This document shows positions 39,020 through 49,026 of a DNA stretch of 64,000 nucleotides, in pieces (position 1 is the stretch's first letter; each line of letters starts with the position of its first letter). This DNA is from Ancylobacter amanitiformis. GTDB taxonomy: Bacteria > Pseudomonadota > Alphaproteobacteria > Rhizobiales > Xanthobacteraceae. The stretch lies in contig NZ_JAUSVR010000001.1 in assembly GCF_030814815.1 (NCBI RefSeq), forward strand, positions 62,001 to 126,000, in the 5' to 3' direction. The position numbers and the translations under genes were made by a program. Under the pieces are notes generated by a model that saw nothing but the letters and a program-made list of their open reading frames with translations, had not been told where the DNA came from and made no database searches.

Positions 39020-40099
39020 TCAGCGATGGATGTCGGTATAGAGCTCGGACGGATCCGGCTCCGGGTCGTGGCTGGCGAAATCGGCCGCCGCGTTCATCAC
39101 GTCGCGGATCTCGGCGTCGATCGCCTTCAGCTCTTCCTCGCTCGCCCAGCTCTTCTCAAGCAGCCGCGCCCGCACCTGCTCGATCGGATCGTGCTCGGTA
39201 CGCATCTTCTGCACCTCCTCCTTCGACCGGTACTTGGCCGGGTCGGACATGGAGTGGCCGCGATAGCGATAGGTGAGCATTTCGAGGATGTAGGGGCCCT
39301 TGCCGGAGCGGGCGAATTCCACCGCGCGCTGCCCGGCGGCCTTCACCGCCCGAACATCCATGCCGTCGACCTGTTCGCCGGGAATGTTGAAGGAGGTGCC
39401 GCGCTTGGAAAAATCGGTCTGGGCGGAAGCGCGGCTCACCGCGGTGCCCATCGCGTATTTGTTGTTCTCGATGATGTAGACGACCGGCAGCTTCCAGAGC
39501 TCCGCCATGTTGAAGCTCTCATAGACCTGCCCCTGGTTGGCGGCACCGTCGCCGAAATAGGTCAGGCAGACATTGCCGTTCTGGCGGTAGGCGTCGGCGA
39601 AGGCGAGGCCGGTGCCGAGCGAGACCTGCGCGCCGACAATGCCGTGGCCGCCGTAGAAGCCCTTGTCGGTGCTGAACATGTGCATCGAGCCGCCCTTCCC
39701 CTTGGAATAGCCGCCGCGCCGGCCGGTCAACTCGGCCATCACACCCTTGGGATCCATGCCGGTGGCCAGCATGTGGCCATGGTCGCGATAGCCGGTGATG
39801 ACCTGATCACCCTGCTTGAGCGCGGCCTGCATGCCGACGACGACGGCTTCCTGGCCGATATAGAGGTGGCAGAAACCACCGATCAGGCCCATGCCGTAGA
39901 GTTGGCCGGCCTTTTCCTCGAAGCGGCGAATCTCCAGCATCTGGCGATAGGCTTCGAGTTCTTCCGCCTTGGAGAATTCGAGCGTCGAGGGGGTGCCCCC
40001 CGAAGACTTGTCGGCGCGCCGCGCCGCGCTACGGGCGGTTTTGGGGGCAGCGGTTCCGACGGTATTGCTGACGGCCGACTTCTTCGCGGCAGTTACCAT
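39020..40099 (-). CDS. pdhA: Pyruvate dehydrogenase E1 alpha subunit
   Basis: Alpha subunit of the TPP-dependent pyruvate decarboxylase, 359 aa. The N-terminal 40 residues are Ala/Lys-rich and disordered. Core motifs are LYGMGLIGGFCHLYIGQEAVVVGM, YRDHGHMLATGMDP, the TPP/Mg site GDGAANQGQVYESFNMAELWKLPVVYIIENNKYAMGT, and YRYRGHSMSDPAKYRSKEEV, which holds the phosphorylation-loop equivalent. It is the first gene of the pdhA-orf-pdhB-pdhC-lpd cluster. The promoter region upstream holds a pair of unassigned palindromes (40220-40266). Confidence 0.96.
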   Translation of the reverse strand: MVTAAKKSAVSNTVGTAAPKTARSAARRADKSSGGTPSTLEFSKAEELEAYRQMLEIRRFEEKAGQLYGMGLIGGFCHLYIGQEAVVVGMQAALKQGDQVITGYRDHGHMLATGMDPKGVMAELTGRRGGYSKGKGGSMHMFSTDKGFYGGHGIVGAQVSLGTGLAFADAYRQNGNVCLTYFGDGAANQGQVYESFNMAELWKLPVVYIIENNKYAMGTAVSRASAQTDFSKRGTSFNIPGEQVDGMDVRAVKAAGQRAVEFARSGKGPYILEMLTYRYRGHSMSDPAKYRSKEEVQKMRTEHDPIEQVRARLLEKSWASEEELKAIDAEIRDVMNAAADFASHDPEPDPSELYTDIHR

Positions 40100-40219
40100 G
40101 GCGCATCCTCAGCTCGCGAGTGACCTGCGAGCTTCATAACGCACCTTTCCACGCGGCGCTACGCCTGGAATGCAATGCTGCAACGCACAACATATTGTAC
40201 GCGCATAGGTTTCTTGTAA

Positions 40220-40266
40220 TTAACTGATTTCAGGTTAATTCGGCTATTTAACTTATTTCAAGTTAA
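40220..40266. promoter_or_regulatory. Paired inverted-repeat operators upstream of pdhA
   Basis: Two 19-bp boxes lie in an AT-rich island. Box 2 (40248-40266) is TTAACTT-N5-AAGTTAA, a perfect 7-bp inverted repeat with spacer ATTTC. Box 1 (40220-40238) has the same TTAACT...GGTTAA frame with two mismatches and nearly the same spacer. Their centres are 28 bp apart, about 130-160 bases upstream of the pdhA start. The spacing does not fit CtrA (TTAA-N7-TTAA). The regulator is unknown. Confidence 0.6.
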
Positions 40267-40341
40267 GCATTTGCAATCGCAGAATTTCCTGTTCGAACGC
40301 TTCTGGCATCCAATATGCCGGATGCCGGGCAACGGCACCCA

Positions 40342-40674
40342 TCACGGCGCCCTTTCCGCGTCCGGGCCGCGCAGCAGCACGAGATCCCTGGGGTGAACGA
40401 GGTTCAGCAGCAGCCGCGCCTCTTCGTCCAGCATGTCGGCATCGATGCGTTCGGAGGAGAGCAGGCGCACCTTCGCCTCGATCGCCTCGCGCTGGGCGCG
40501 AATCTTGTCGCGCTCCTCGATGAGTTCGGCGCGCTGCTGTTCGAAGCCGCGACGGGCGAGCAGCCCGTACTGGCCGTTATAGCCCTGGAAGGCAAAGTAA
40601 CCGATGAGCGCAGCCGCCCCGAGATGCAGGGTGACGGTCTGCAGGATGGATCGCCAGCGTGTACGTATGATCAT
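40342..40674 (-). CDS. ftsB: Septum formation initiator FtsB/DivIC-like protein
   Basis: Bitopic division protein of 110 aa. A single transmembrane helix (VTLHLGAAALIGYFAFQGY, residues 14-32) is followed by a periplasmic coiled coil (GFEQQRAELIEERDKIRAQREAIEAKVRLL, 43-72) and a short C-terminal region (DADMLDEEARLLLNLVHPRDLVLL) typical of FtsB. It bridges FtsL and FtsQ in the divisome. Its ATG lies only 1 base from the T-run of the eno terminator hairpin, leaving almost no 5' leader and no clear Shine-Dalgarno. The eno-ftsB-pdhA order is common in Rhizobiales. Confidence 0.9.
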   Translation of the reverse strand: MIIRTRWRSILQTVTLHLGAAALIGYFAFQGYNGQYGLLARRGFEQQRAELIEERDKIRAQREAIEAKVRLLSSERIDADMLDEEARLLLNLVHPRDLVLLRGPDAERAP

Positions 40675-40712
40675 GAAAACGGAGCCTAACCGTCTCCGGT
40701 TGAGGCTCCGTT
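40675..40712 (-). terminator. Rho-independent terminator of eno, abutting ftsB
   Basis: Arms 40678-40692 and 40697-40712 pair over 15 bp with one bulged base and a 4-base loop. On the minus strand the stem is followed by GTTTTC and then at once the ftsB ATG (40674). It lies 45 bases after the eno stop. Confidence 0.75.
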
Positions 40713-40756
40713 AACCGTGATGGCCGGAAGCGCGCTTCCGGAAGTTTTTGGCTCGG

Positions 40757-42088
<1,332 letters not shown>

Positions 42089-42170
42089 CTACTCGACCGC
42101 CATGACATGCGAAAGAGGTGCCACAGAGACACCCGCATGCCGCGCCGGCCGTCCGCCGGCCCAAGCGCCC

Positions 42171-42191
42171 CAGTGCCCAGTGCCCAGTGCC
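42171..42191 (+). repeat. Three 7-bp tandem repeats next to the queF ribosome site
   Basis: CAGTGCC occurs three times at 42171, 42178 and 42185, immediately followed by CAGGAGAGG, the queF Shine-Dalgarno. Copy-number change would alter the leader but not the coding frame. Confidence 0.8.
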
Positions 42192-42204
42192 CAGGAGAGG
42201 ATGC

Positions 42205-42657
42205 ATGACCGATACCCCGCTGCAGCTCGGCCGCGCCACGCAATGGCCGGCCTCCCCCGAGGAAGCGGTGCTCGACCGCGTGCCGAACCCGCAGGCCGAC
42301 ACGCTCTATGTCGCCCGCTTCACCTGCCCGGAATTCACCTCGCTCTGCCCCGTGACCGGCCAGCCGGACTTCGCGCATCTGGTGATCGACTACGTGCCGA
42401 AGGACTGGCTGGTCGAATCGAAATCGCTGAAGCTCTATCTCGCCAGCTTCCGCAACCACGGCGCCTTCCATGAGGACTGCACGGTCGCGGTGGGGCGCCG
42501 TATTCACGACCTGCTGGCGCCGCACTGGCTGCGCATCGGCGGCTACTGGTATCCGCGCGGCGGCATGCCGATCGACGTGTTCTGGCAGAGCGGCGCGCCG
42601 CCGGCCGATATCTGGCTGCCCGACCAGGGCGTGCCGACCTATCGCGGGCGGGGGTGA
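42205..42657 (+). CDS. queF: NADPH-dependent preQ0 reductase (7-cyano-7-deazaguanine reductase)
   Basis: Reduces preQ0 to preQ1 in queuosine biosynthesis, 150 aa (type I, single domain). The motif [25 protein letters not shown] contains the catalytic Cys and Asp, and [22 protein letters not shown] contains the QueF signature and the His-Glu pair. The ATG at 42205 follows AGGAGAGG directly upstream, and the longer frame is rejected. It stands alone, divergent from eno; no other queuosine gene lies in the window. Confidence 0.95.
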   Translation: MTDTPLQLGRATQWPASPEEAVLDRVPNPQADTLYVARFTCPEFTSLCPVTGQPDFAHLVIDYVPKDWLVESKSLKLYLASFRNHGAFHEDCTVAVGRRIHDLLAPHWLRIGGYWYPRGGMPIDVFWQSGAPPADIWLPDQGVPTYRGRG

Positions 42658-42782
42658 ATTCGACAGATGCCGTGTCCCGGGCCAGCGGCGTCGCAGGCGA
42701 AGCGCGGAGCCGGGCCCGGCGCAGGAATCCGCCGAAGGCGCTTCAAAGATAACTATGGAGGCGGCGCCAAATCTCCCCTGGA

Positions 42783-42819
42783 TCCCGGACCGGCCGCTCG
42801 ACGCGCGGCGGGTCCGGGA
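42783..42819. repeat. Palindromic intergenic element between queF and glmS
   Basis: Arms TCCCGGACC (42783-42791) and GGTCCGGGA (42811-42819) flank a GC-rich inner palindrome. The 183-base convergent gap also holds a second GGGCC/GGGCCCGG pair near 42677-42720. It resembles dispersed palindromes of Rhizobiales and may end both transcripts. Confidence 0.5.
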
Positions 42820-42840
42820 AACGAAGGCAGTTCCCCGCCC

Positions 42841-44667
42841 CTACTCCACCGTGACCGATTTGGCGAGGTTGCGGGGCTGGTCGACATCCGTGCCCATGTG
42901 CACCGCCGTGTGATAGGCGAGCAGCTGCACCGGGATGGCATAGACCAGCGGCGCGATCAGCGGATCGACATCGGGCAGGATCAGCGTCGCTTCGGTCTCC
43001 AGCGCCGCCCGCCGGGCGCCCGCCGCGTCGGTCAGCAGGATGATGCGCCCGCCGCGCGCGGCGACCTCCTGCATGTTCGAGACCGTCTTGTCGAACACGG
43101 AATCATGCGGGGCGATGACCACAACCGGCATCTTCTCGTCGATCAGCGCGATCGGCCCGTGCTTCAGTTCGCCCGCGGCATAGCCCTCGGCGTGGATATA
43201 GGAGATTTCCTTCAGCTTCAGCGCGCCTTCGAGCGCCAGCGGATAGGCGGTGCCGCGGCCGAGATAGAGCACGTCGCGCGTCTGGGTGAAGCTGCGCGCC
43301 AGATGCTCGATCGTCGGGCCGAGCTTGAGCGCCTCGTTCATGAGACGCGGCAGCTCGATCAACGCCCGCACCAGCCGCTTTTCCTCCGCGGCGGACAGCA
43401 CCCCGCGCGCCCGGCCGGCCGCGACCGCCAGCGCCGCGAGGGTCGCCAGCTGGCAGGTGAAGGCCTTGGTCGAGGCGACGCCGATCTCTGGCCCGGCGAG
43501 CGTGGGCAGCGCGACATGCGCCTCGCGCGCGATGGTCGAGGTGGGCACGTTCACCACGGCGAGCACGCTCTGCCCATTGTCCCGGGCATAGCGTAGCGAG
43601 GCCAGCGTGTCGGCGGTTTCGCCCGACTGGGAGATGACCAGCATCAGTCCGTTGGGATCGAGCGGAGCCTCGCGGTAGCGGAACTCGGAGGCGACATCGA
43701 TCTCGACCGGCAGCCGCGCCAGCGCCTCGAACCAGTAGCGCGCCACCAGGCCGGCATAATAGGCTGTGCCGCAGGCGGCGATGCACATGCGGTTCAGCTT
43801 GGCGAAGTCGAACGGCAGATCCTCGGGCAGCCGCACCGTCTCGTTCGCCATGTCGATGTAATGGCCGAGCGTGTGGGCGACCACTTCGGGCTGCTCGTGC
43901 ATTTCCTTGGCCATGAAATGGCGGAAATTGCCCTTCTCCACCATGAAGGCGGCGGCCGTGGTCTTCTGCGGCGCACGCACGACTACCTCGTTCGCGGCGT
44001 CGCGGATCACCGCGCCGTCGCGCGTGAGCACGGCCCATTCGCCGTCGTCGAGATAGGCGATCGTGTCGGTGAACGGCGCCAGCGCGATGGCGTCCGAGCC
44101 GAGGAACATCTCGCCCCTTCCATAGCCCACCGCCAGCGGGCTGCCCTTGCGCGCGCCGATCAGCAGGTTGTCGTCGCCGTCGAACAGGAAGACGAGGGCG
44201 AAGGCGCCCTGCAGCCGGGGCAACGAATTGGCGACCGCTTCCATCGGGCTGCGGCCGTGGTTCATCTCGCGGCTGACAAGATGGGCCACAACCTCGGTAT
44301 CGGTCTCGCTCTCGAAATTGGCGCCGTCGGCCAGCAATTCCTCGCGCAGGTCGCGGAAATTCTCGATGATGCCGTTATGCACCACCGCGACCCGCGTCGT
44401 GGCGTGCGGGTGAGCATTGGCGACGCTGGGCCGGCCATGGGTCGCCCAGCGCGTGTGGCCGATGCCGATATGGCTGGCGAGCGGGGCATCCGCCAGCACC
44501 GTCTCCAGGTTGCGCAGCTTGCCCTCGGCGCGCCGGCGCGTGAGGTGCCCGCGCTCCAATGTGGCAATGCCGGCGGAGTCATAGCCGCGATACTCAAGGC
44601 GCCGCAGCGCATCCACGAGACGGTCGGCGACCGGTGCCGTTCCGACGATGCCGATAATTCCACACAT
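42841..44667 (-). CDS. glmS: Glutamine-fructose-6-phosphate transaminase (isomerizing)
   Basis: First committed step of UDP-GlcNAc synthesis, 608 aa. The N-terminal glutaminase domain begins MCGIIGIVG with nucleophile Cys2 and has TRWATHGRPSVANAHPH. The C-terminal part has two SIS domains (RMCIAACGTAYYAGLVARYWFE; SQSGETADTLASLRYA; LGRGTAYPLALEGALKLKEISYIHAEGYAAGELKHGPIALI) and ends with the typical DQPRNLAKSVTVE. It lies 132 bases downstream of glmU, the usual order in this group. Confidence 0.97.
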   Translation of the reverse strand: MCGIIGIVGTAPVADRLVDALRRLEYRGYDSAGIATLERGHLTRRRAEGKLRNLETVLADAPLASHIGIGHTRWATHGRPSVANAHPHATTRVAVVHNGIIENFRDLREELLADGANFESETDTEVVAHLVSREMNHGRSPMEAVANSLPRLQGAFALVFLFDGDDNLLIGARKGSPLAVGYGRGEMFLGSDAIALAPFTDTIAYLDDGEWAVLTRDGAVIRDAANEVVVRAPQKTTAAAFMVEKGNFRHFMAKEMHEQPEVVAHTLGHYIDMANETVRLPEDLPFDFAKLNRMCIAACGTAYYAGLVARYWFEALARLPVEIDVASEFRYREAPLDPNGLMLVISQSGETADTLASLRYARDNGQSVLAVVNVPTSTIAREAHVALPTLAGPEIGVASTKAFTCQLATLAALAVAAGRARGVLSAAEEKRLVRALIELPRLMNEALKLGPTIEHLARSFTQTRDVLYLGRGTAYPLALEGALKLKEISYIHAEGYAAGELKHGPIALIDEKMPVVVIAPHDSVFDKTVSNMQEVAARGGRIILLTDAAGARRAALETEATLILPDVDPLIAPLVYAIPVQLLAYHTAVHMGTDVDQPRNLAKSVTVE

Positions 44668-44778
44668 GAGGCGGCCATTCTCCGTGATATCGCGCTGCGA
44701 AGCGGCGACGAGCGGGGCCGATTTAGCGGGCGCTCACCGCAATACCGAAATCAAATCAGGTATCGCTTCGTTTCGTCG

Positions 44779-44810
44779 CATGTCTATTTCTTGGCATGTC
44801 TATTTCTTGG
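44779..44810. repeat. 16-bp perfect tandem duplication spanning the glmU stop codon
   Basis: CATGTCTATTTCTTGG occurs at 44779-44794 and 44795-44810. On the minus strand each copy encodes CCAAGAAATAG, so the glmU C-terminal codons and stop are duplicated just downstream. Confidence 0.95.
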
Positions 44811-46155
44811 GCGTGAGCCCGGCCGCCAGACGTTCGCGCAGCCGCACCGCCCAGCCCGGCTTGTTGACCTGCCGGGCACGGGCAATGGCGAGCGCATCCG
44901 CCGGCACGTCTTCGGTGATGATCGACCCCGTGCCGATATAGGCACCGTCGCCCACGCTGACCGGAGCGACCAGCAGACTGTTGGTGCCGATGAAGGCATT
45001 GGCGCCGATCACCGTGCGGTGCTTGCGGAAGCCGTCATAATTGCAGGTGATGGTGCCCGCGCCGATATTGGTATTGGCGCCGACGCTGGAGTCCCCGACA
45101 TAGGACAGGTGGTTGACCTTCACGCCCGGTGAAAGCTCCGCCGCCTTGATCTCCACGAAATTGCCGACATGCACCCCCTCCCCGAGATTCGCCCCGGGCC
45201 GCAGCCGGGCGAAGGGGCCGACAATGGCGCCCGCCCCCACATGGGCGCCCTCGACATGGCTGAAGGCGCGGATGGTGGCGCCCGCCTCCACGCTGACGCC
45301 CGCGCCGAACACAACATTCGGCTCGACCACCACGTCCCGGCCCAGCCGCGTGTCGGCGCTGAAGAACACCGTGTCCGGCGCCACCAGCGTGGCTCCGCCC
45401 TCCAGCGCGCGCCGGCGCAGGCGCGCCTGCAGGATCGCTTCCGCCTCGCTGAGCTGGACGCGGCTGTTGACGCCCGCCACCTCTTCCACCGGCGCCTCGA
45501 CGATACCCGCGACACGCCCCTGCGCACGGGCGATCTCGACCGCGTCGGTGAGGTAGAATTCGCGCCTGGAATTGGCATCGCCGATGGCGTCGATGAGGCC
45601 GAGCACCGCGCGCCCGTCAAACGCCATCAGCCCGGCATTGCACAGGCCGATGGCACGCTCTTCAAGGCTCGCCTCCTTTTCCTCGCGAATGGCGAGGAGT
45701 TCGCCCTCCCGCGTCACCAGCCGACCATAGCCGGCAGGGTTTTCGGGCCGGAAGCCGAGCACCGCCACCGCCGCGCCCGAGGCCAGCGGCGCGCGCAAGG
45801 CCAGCACCGTCTCGCCCCGCACCAGCGGCGTGTCGCCATACATGATGACGACATCGTCATGGCCCTCCGCCAGCGCCTCGCGCGCAGCCAGAACGGCATG
45901 GGCGGTGCCCCGGCGCTCGGACTGCACGAAAATGGCGGCGCCAGGTGCGCTGCGGCGCACCTCCTCCGCCACGGCCTGATGATCGGGGCCGACGACCACG
46001 GCGAGGCGCGACGCGCCGGCGGCCAGCGCGGCGTCCAGCACATGGCTCACCATCGCCCGGCCGGCGACCTTGTGGAGTACCTTTGGCTGGGCAGACAGCA
46101 TCCGCGTGCCCTCTCCGGCCGCGAGAACGATGACGAGCAGGCTGCGCATGCGCAT
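44800..46155 (-). CDS. glmU: Bifunctional GlcNAc-1-phosphate uridyltransferase / glucosamine-1-phosphate acetyltransferase
   Basis: Makes UDP-GlcNAc for peptidoglycan and LPS, 451 aa. The uridyltransferase domain shows [24 protein letters not shown] and [10 protein letters not shown] (residues 8-110). The acetyltransferase left-handed beta-helix shows hexapeptide repeats from about 255 to 420 ([73 protein letters not shown]). The ATG at 46155 has AGGAG 5 bases upstream; an ATG two codons later is an alternative. Both ends of the gene carry short tandem duplications. Confidence 0.95.
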   Translation of the reverse strand: MRMRSLLVIVLAAGEGTRMLSAQPKVLHKVAGRAMVSHVLDAALAAGASRLAVVVGPDHQAVAEEVRRSAPGAAIFVQSERRGTAHAVLAAREALAEGHDDVVIMYGDTPLVRGETVLALRAPLASGAAVAVLGFRPENPAGYGRLVTREGELLAIREEKEASLEERAIGLCNAGLMAFDGRAVLGLIDAIGDANSRREFYLTDAVEIARAQGRVAGIVEAPVEEVAGVNSRVQLSEAEAILQARLRRRALEGGATLVAPDTVFFSADTRLGRDVVVEPNVVFGAGVSVEAGATIRAFSHVEGAHVGAGAIVGPFARLRPGANLGEGVHVGNFVEIKAAELSPGVKVNHLSYVGDSSVGANTNIGAGTITCNYDGFRKHRTVIGANAFIGTNSLLVAPVSVGDGAYIGTGSIITEDVPADALAIARARQVNKPGWAVRLRERLAAGLTPKK

Positions 46156-46157
46156 GA

Positions 46158-46191
46158 AACTCCTGAGGGCGGGGAACTCCTGAGGGCGGGA
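46158..46191. repeat. 17-bp tandem duplication in the glmU leader
   Basis: Units 46158-46174 and 46175-46191 share AACTCCTGAGGGCGGG, and a third degenerate copy follows (46192-46208). On the minus strand each carries CTCAGGAGTT, so the glmU ribosome-binding site is duplicated. Confidence 0.85.
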
Positions 46192-46339
46192 GGCTCCCGA
46201 GGGCAGGTGTGGCTGTCTAGCGCACCCCGGCGCCGGCCGGAAGCAGCGCCCCCGGCGCGCGGGCGCATCGGGTGAATTGATCGCCGGCCCGCGTCGTGCC
46301 ATCCAGAGGCGGGTCGAGGAGACCGGAGGAGATCACGCC

Positions 46340-46720
46340 TTGGCTTACCGCAACTTCCTGCCCGGCCCGCGCGCCACGCATCTGGTCATCGCGCTTGGCG
46401 CCTTCGCGCTCGGCTGGGCCATCTACATGCGCTACGCGCTGGTCGAGCAGTCGGCCGTCGGCCTTGCCTGCCGGGGCGTTGAGACGTCCACCTGCGAGAC
46501 GCGCGCGCTGGTCATCACGCTCTATGGCTATTCGGCCTTCGGCATCGCGGCGATCGTCACCTCGCTCATCCAGCTGGTTCGCCCCTCGGTGCCGATGTTC
46601 ATCGTGGCGCTGATGGCCACGGCGATCGGAGTGGTGATGTACAATAACAACCTCGCCTCGCTCGCCGCCGGCCTGCTGCTCATCTCGTTCGCCCGGCCGT
46701 GGCGAGCCGCGCAAGCGTGA
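46340..46720 (+). CDS. Small four-helix membrane protein, unknown function
   Basis: Integral membrane protein of 126 aa; not recognised. A TTG at 46340 is proposed because GGAGGA lies 9 bases upstream and the product then starts LAYRNFLPGPRATHLVIALG. Hydrophobic segments are THLVIALGAFALGWAIYMRYA, ALVITLYGYSAFGIAAIVTSLIQL, MFIVALMATAIGVVMY and LASLAAGLLLISFA, with two Cys in the first periplasmic loop (ACRGVETSTC) that could form a disulphide. It is divergent from glmU and its last 41 bases overlap the convergent GH17 gene, so it may be linked functionally to the glucan cluster only by position. Confidence 0.7.
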   Translation: MAYRNFLPGPRATHLVIALGAFALGWAIYMRYALVEQSAVGLACRGVETSTCETRALVITLYGYSAFGIAAIVTSLIQLVRPSVPMFIVALMATAIGVVMYNNNLASLAAGLLLISFARPWRAAQA

Positions 46721-48302
46721 GCGACAGCACCACCAGGAGCGCGCCCGTCCACAGTCCCTGCCAGTTGGCGAAGGTCTCGTTGAGGGCGATGTAGAGCCCG
46801 CTGCCGAGGAAGATCGCGGCGGCGAGTGCCTCGGCCTGCCGGCCCTGCACCCCCTCGCGTGCCGGCGCCACCATCGCATAGAAGGCGAAGGCGGCGATGA
46901 TCGGCGTCAGGCCGGCGAACTGGAAGTCCTTGTAGCGCGGGTCGAAGACCAGCCCGAAGGCGATCTGCACCGCCAGCACCACAGAGGCGGCGAGCAGGAA
47001 GGCCACCCCGCGCTCCAGCACGGTCCAGCCGGTCAGCAGGGCGGGGTTGAGCGCGGCCGCCAGCGTCACCAGCCGCGCCCGCGCGCCGATCGCCACCGCG
47101 CAGGCGAGCGGCACGGCGAGTGCCAGCACCAGCATGGCGATGCCGCGTATCCAGCCGCCGGCGCCCAGGCTTTCCACCGACACGGTGGCGATGAGCCGGC
47201 CATACATCAGGCCGGCGAAGAAGGCGGTGCCCGACACGGCGAGCCAGTGGCGCGTCTCCAGAGCCGCGGCACCGGCGCGGCGACGGCCAAGGGCAGCCGC
47301 GCCGAAGATGCCGCCGGCGACGGCGAGGCCCACCAGCGCCTGCCACATCCAGCCGGGATGATCGGAAACCGGCTGCCCCCAGGCAAACTTGAAGTCGCGC
47401 GAATAGGCGTCGAGAAAGCCCCAATGGCCGCCGACCGTGCCTTCCGAGGCGCGCTTCCACGGCTGGTCGAACGCCTCGATCACGTTGAGGCGATAGTTTT
47501 TTTCCTTGGCGAGCGCGAGCAGTTGCTGGATGACGTTGGCCTGGTTCGAGGGCGAGGGCAGCGCCCCCTCGCGCATGCGCCCCTCGCTCGGCCAGCCGGT
47601 TTCGCCGATCAGGATATCCTTGCCGGCAAAGACCTTGCCCACATGCTGCCGAATCTCGTCGAGATGGGCGACGGATTTCTCCGCCGCCACCGGCAGGTCC
47701 TCCCAGAATGGCAGGATATGCACGGTGACGAAATCCACCGAGTTTGCCAGATCGCGGTTGCGCTCCCAGAACTCCCACACATCGGCATAGGTGACCTGAA
47801 CCGAGGCCGGCACCTTCGCGCGCACGTCCTTGATGAGCGCGGCGAGGTCCACGGCGGACTGCTCGCCGCGCAGCAGCACCTCGTTGCCGACGATCACCGC
47901 CTTGATGACGTCGGGATTCTCCTGCGCCGCCTTCACGGCGGCGTCGATCTCGATGCGGTTATTGGCGGGGTCGCGACCGATCCATATGCCCTGCAGCACG
48001 GTCAGTCCGTGCTTGCGCGCCAGTTCGGGCACCACGTGCAGGCCCATCTCGGTGGAATAGGTGCGCACGCACTGGGTGATCTTGGACAGGCGCTCGAAAT
48101 CGTCGTCGATCTGCCACGCGGGAATGACGAGCCCCGCATTGAAGGGCGACTGGCCCGGCCGGAACGGGGCGTAGGAGACGCAGGGCAGCTTCTCGCCCGC
48201 CGCCAGCGGCGAAACGGGCGCGGGCACGGGATGACCCAGCCACGCCCAGACGGCGACGATCGCCACACCGACAATGGCGGCGAGCGCGAAGGGAAGTCGC
48301 AT
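46680..48302 (-). CDS. ndvC: GH17-type beta-1,3-glucan-modifying membrane protein (NdvC-like)
   Basis: Membrane-bound glucan-processing enzyme of 540 aa. After an N-terminal anchor helix (residues 5-23), residues 40-320 form a GH17 domain with acid/base VGNE (E141) and nucleophile GETGWPS (E234). Eight or so hydrophobic helices fill 345-535. Length (about 60 kDa) and layout match Bradyrhizobium NdvC, which adds beta-1,6 linkages to cyclic beta-glucan. The ATG at 48302 has GGAGT 8 bases upstream. It is divergent from the small exported protein and NdvB-like synthase genes, with a 247-base promoter region between. The glucan role is by homology and context. Confidence 0.82.
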   Translation of the reverse strand: MRLPFALAAIVGVAIVAVWAWLGHPVPAPVSPLAAGEKLPCVSYAPFRPGQSPFNAGLVIPAWQIDDDFERLSKITQCVRTYSTEMGLHVVPELARKHGLTVLQGIWIGRDPANNRIEIDAAVKAAQENPDVIKAVIVGNEVLLRGEQSAVDLAALIKDVRAKVPASVQVTYADVWEFWERNRDLANSVDFVTVHILPFWEDLPVAAEKSVAHLDEIRQHVGKVFAGKDILIGETGWPSEGRMREGALPSPSNQANVIQQLLALAKEKNYRLNVIEAFDQPWKRASEGTVGGHWGFLDAYSRDFKFAWGQPVSDHPGWMWQALVGLAVAGGIFGAAALGRRRAGAAALETRHWLAVSGTAFFAGLMYGRLIATVSVESLGAGGWIRGIAMLVLALAVPLACAVAIGARARLVTLAAALNPALLTGWTVLERGVAFLLAASVVLAVQIAFGLVFDPRYKDFQFAGLTPIIAAFAFYAMVAPAREGVQGRQAEALAAAIFLGSGLYIALNETFANWQGLWTGALLVVLSLTLARLATAGRTR

Positions 48303-48549
48303 GCGCAGGTACTCCGGAAGGAACGGGCCGAAGGAGAAGGAGCCGGCCGCTGGCGGTCCGCGGCGGCACACAGGCCTGCTTTCTAGCCTTGGCCGGGCGG
48401 TCGGGGAAGCGCCTGTGTGCGAAAGGGACACACCGAAGGGCGCGCATGCAGGGGGATGGCGTGCGCGGCTGTCGTCATGCTGACAAAATCCAACGCTTCA
48501 CCTAGTGTCCTTCCGCTCTCTTCCTCTTTCGCGTGTGACGTTTCCCATC

Positions 48550-49023
48550 ATGTTATCCTTCATACGTCCTTTTGCCGCCCTGATGATCGGCGGCGTTGTC
48601 CTTGCGGCAGCCACCGCCGGTGGCGCCGTCGCCCAGAACAGCGCCCCGGAACAGAAGCCGGCTGAACAGAAATCGCCCGATGAACAGGCCAAGGAAGAGG
48701 CGCAGCGCCGCTCCGTGGAGGAGTACGCCGAGGCGGCCAAGCTCGCCGGCAATGCCGGCCTGCCGGAATGCGTGTGGAGCGGGCGGCGCATCGTGATGCT
48801 GCTGTGGCGCGACGATATCGACACCGCCCGTCGCCACATGGACCTCTACGAACGCTTCGGCTGCCCGACCGAACACCTCAAGATCGCGTTCCGCTGCCTG
48901 GTCCGGCAGGGCAATATCGATACGAAGTCGCAGGAGCGCCTGTCCGAGCGCGTCCAGAGCTGCTGGGTGAACCCGGATGCGCCGCCCCCGGCGCCCGCGA
49001 CTGCCGCTCCCGCAGCGCAATGA
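48550..49023 (+). CDS. Small exported protein of the beta-glucan cluster
   Basis: Exported protein of 157 aa. A signal peptide (MLSFIRPFAALMIGGVVLAAATAGGAVAQ, cleavage near residue 29) precedes a charged Gln/Glu/Pro stretch, and then a helical domain with four cysteines (LPECVWSGRR, RFGCPTEHLKIAFRCLVRQG, SCWVNP) and an Ala/Pro tail. Similar short proteins in Bradyrhizobium are annotated as beta-1,3/beta-1,6-glucan biosynthesis protein. Its position between the GH17 and GT2-GH17 genes supports that, but its biochemical role is unknown. A 26-bp perfect palindrome follows its stop codon. Confidence 0.75.
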   Translation: MLSFIRPFAALMIGGVVLAAATAGGAVAQNSAPEQKPAEQKSPDEQAKEEAQRRSVEEYAEAAKLAGNAGLPECVWSGRRIVMLLWRDDIDTARRHMDLYERFGCPTEHLKIAFRCLVRQGNIDTKSQERLSERVQSCWVNPDAPPPAPATAAPAAQ

Positions 49024-49026
49024 AAT

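Noticed and set aside
40220-40238. CtrA-binding site upstream of pdhA
   Set aside because: TTAA half-sites are present, but they are 11 bases apart rather than 7, and the dominant symmetry is TTAACT/AGTTAA.
44668-44799. glmS ribozyme between glmU and glmS
   Set aside because: The ribozyme is known mainly from Firmicutes; no pseudoknot-like core is visible, and the region is short with a simple repeat.
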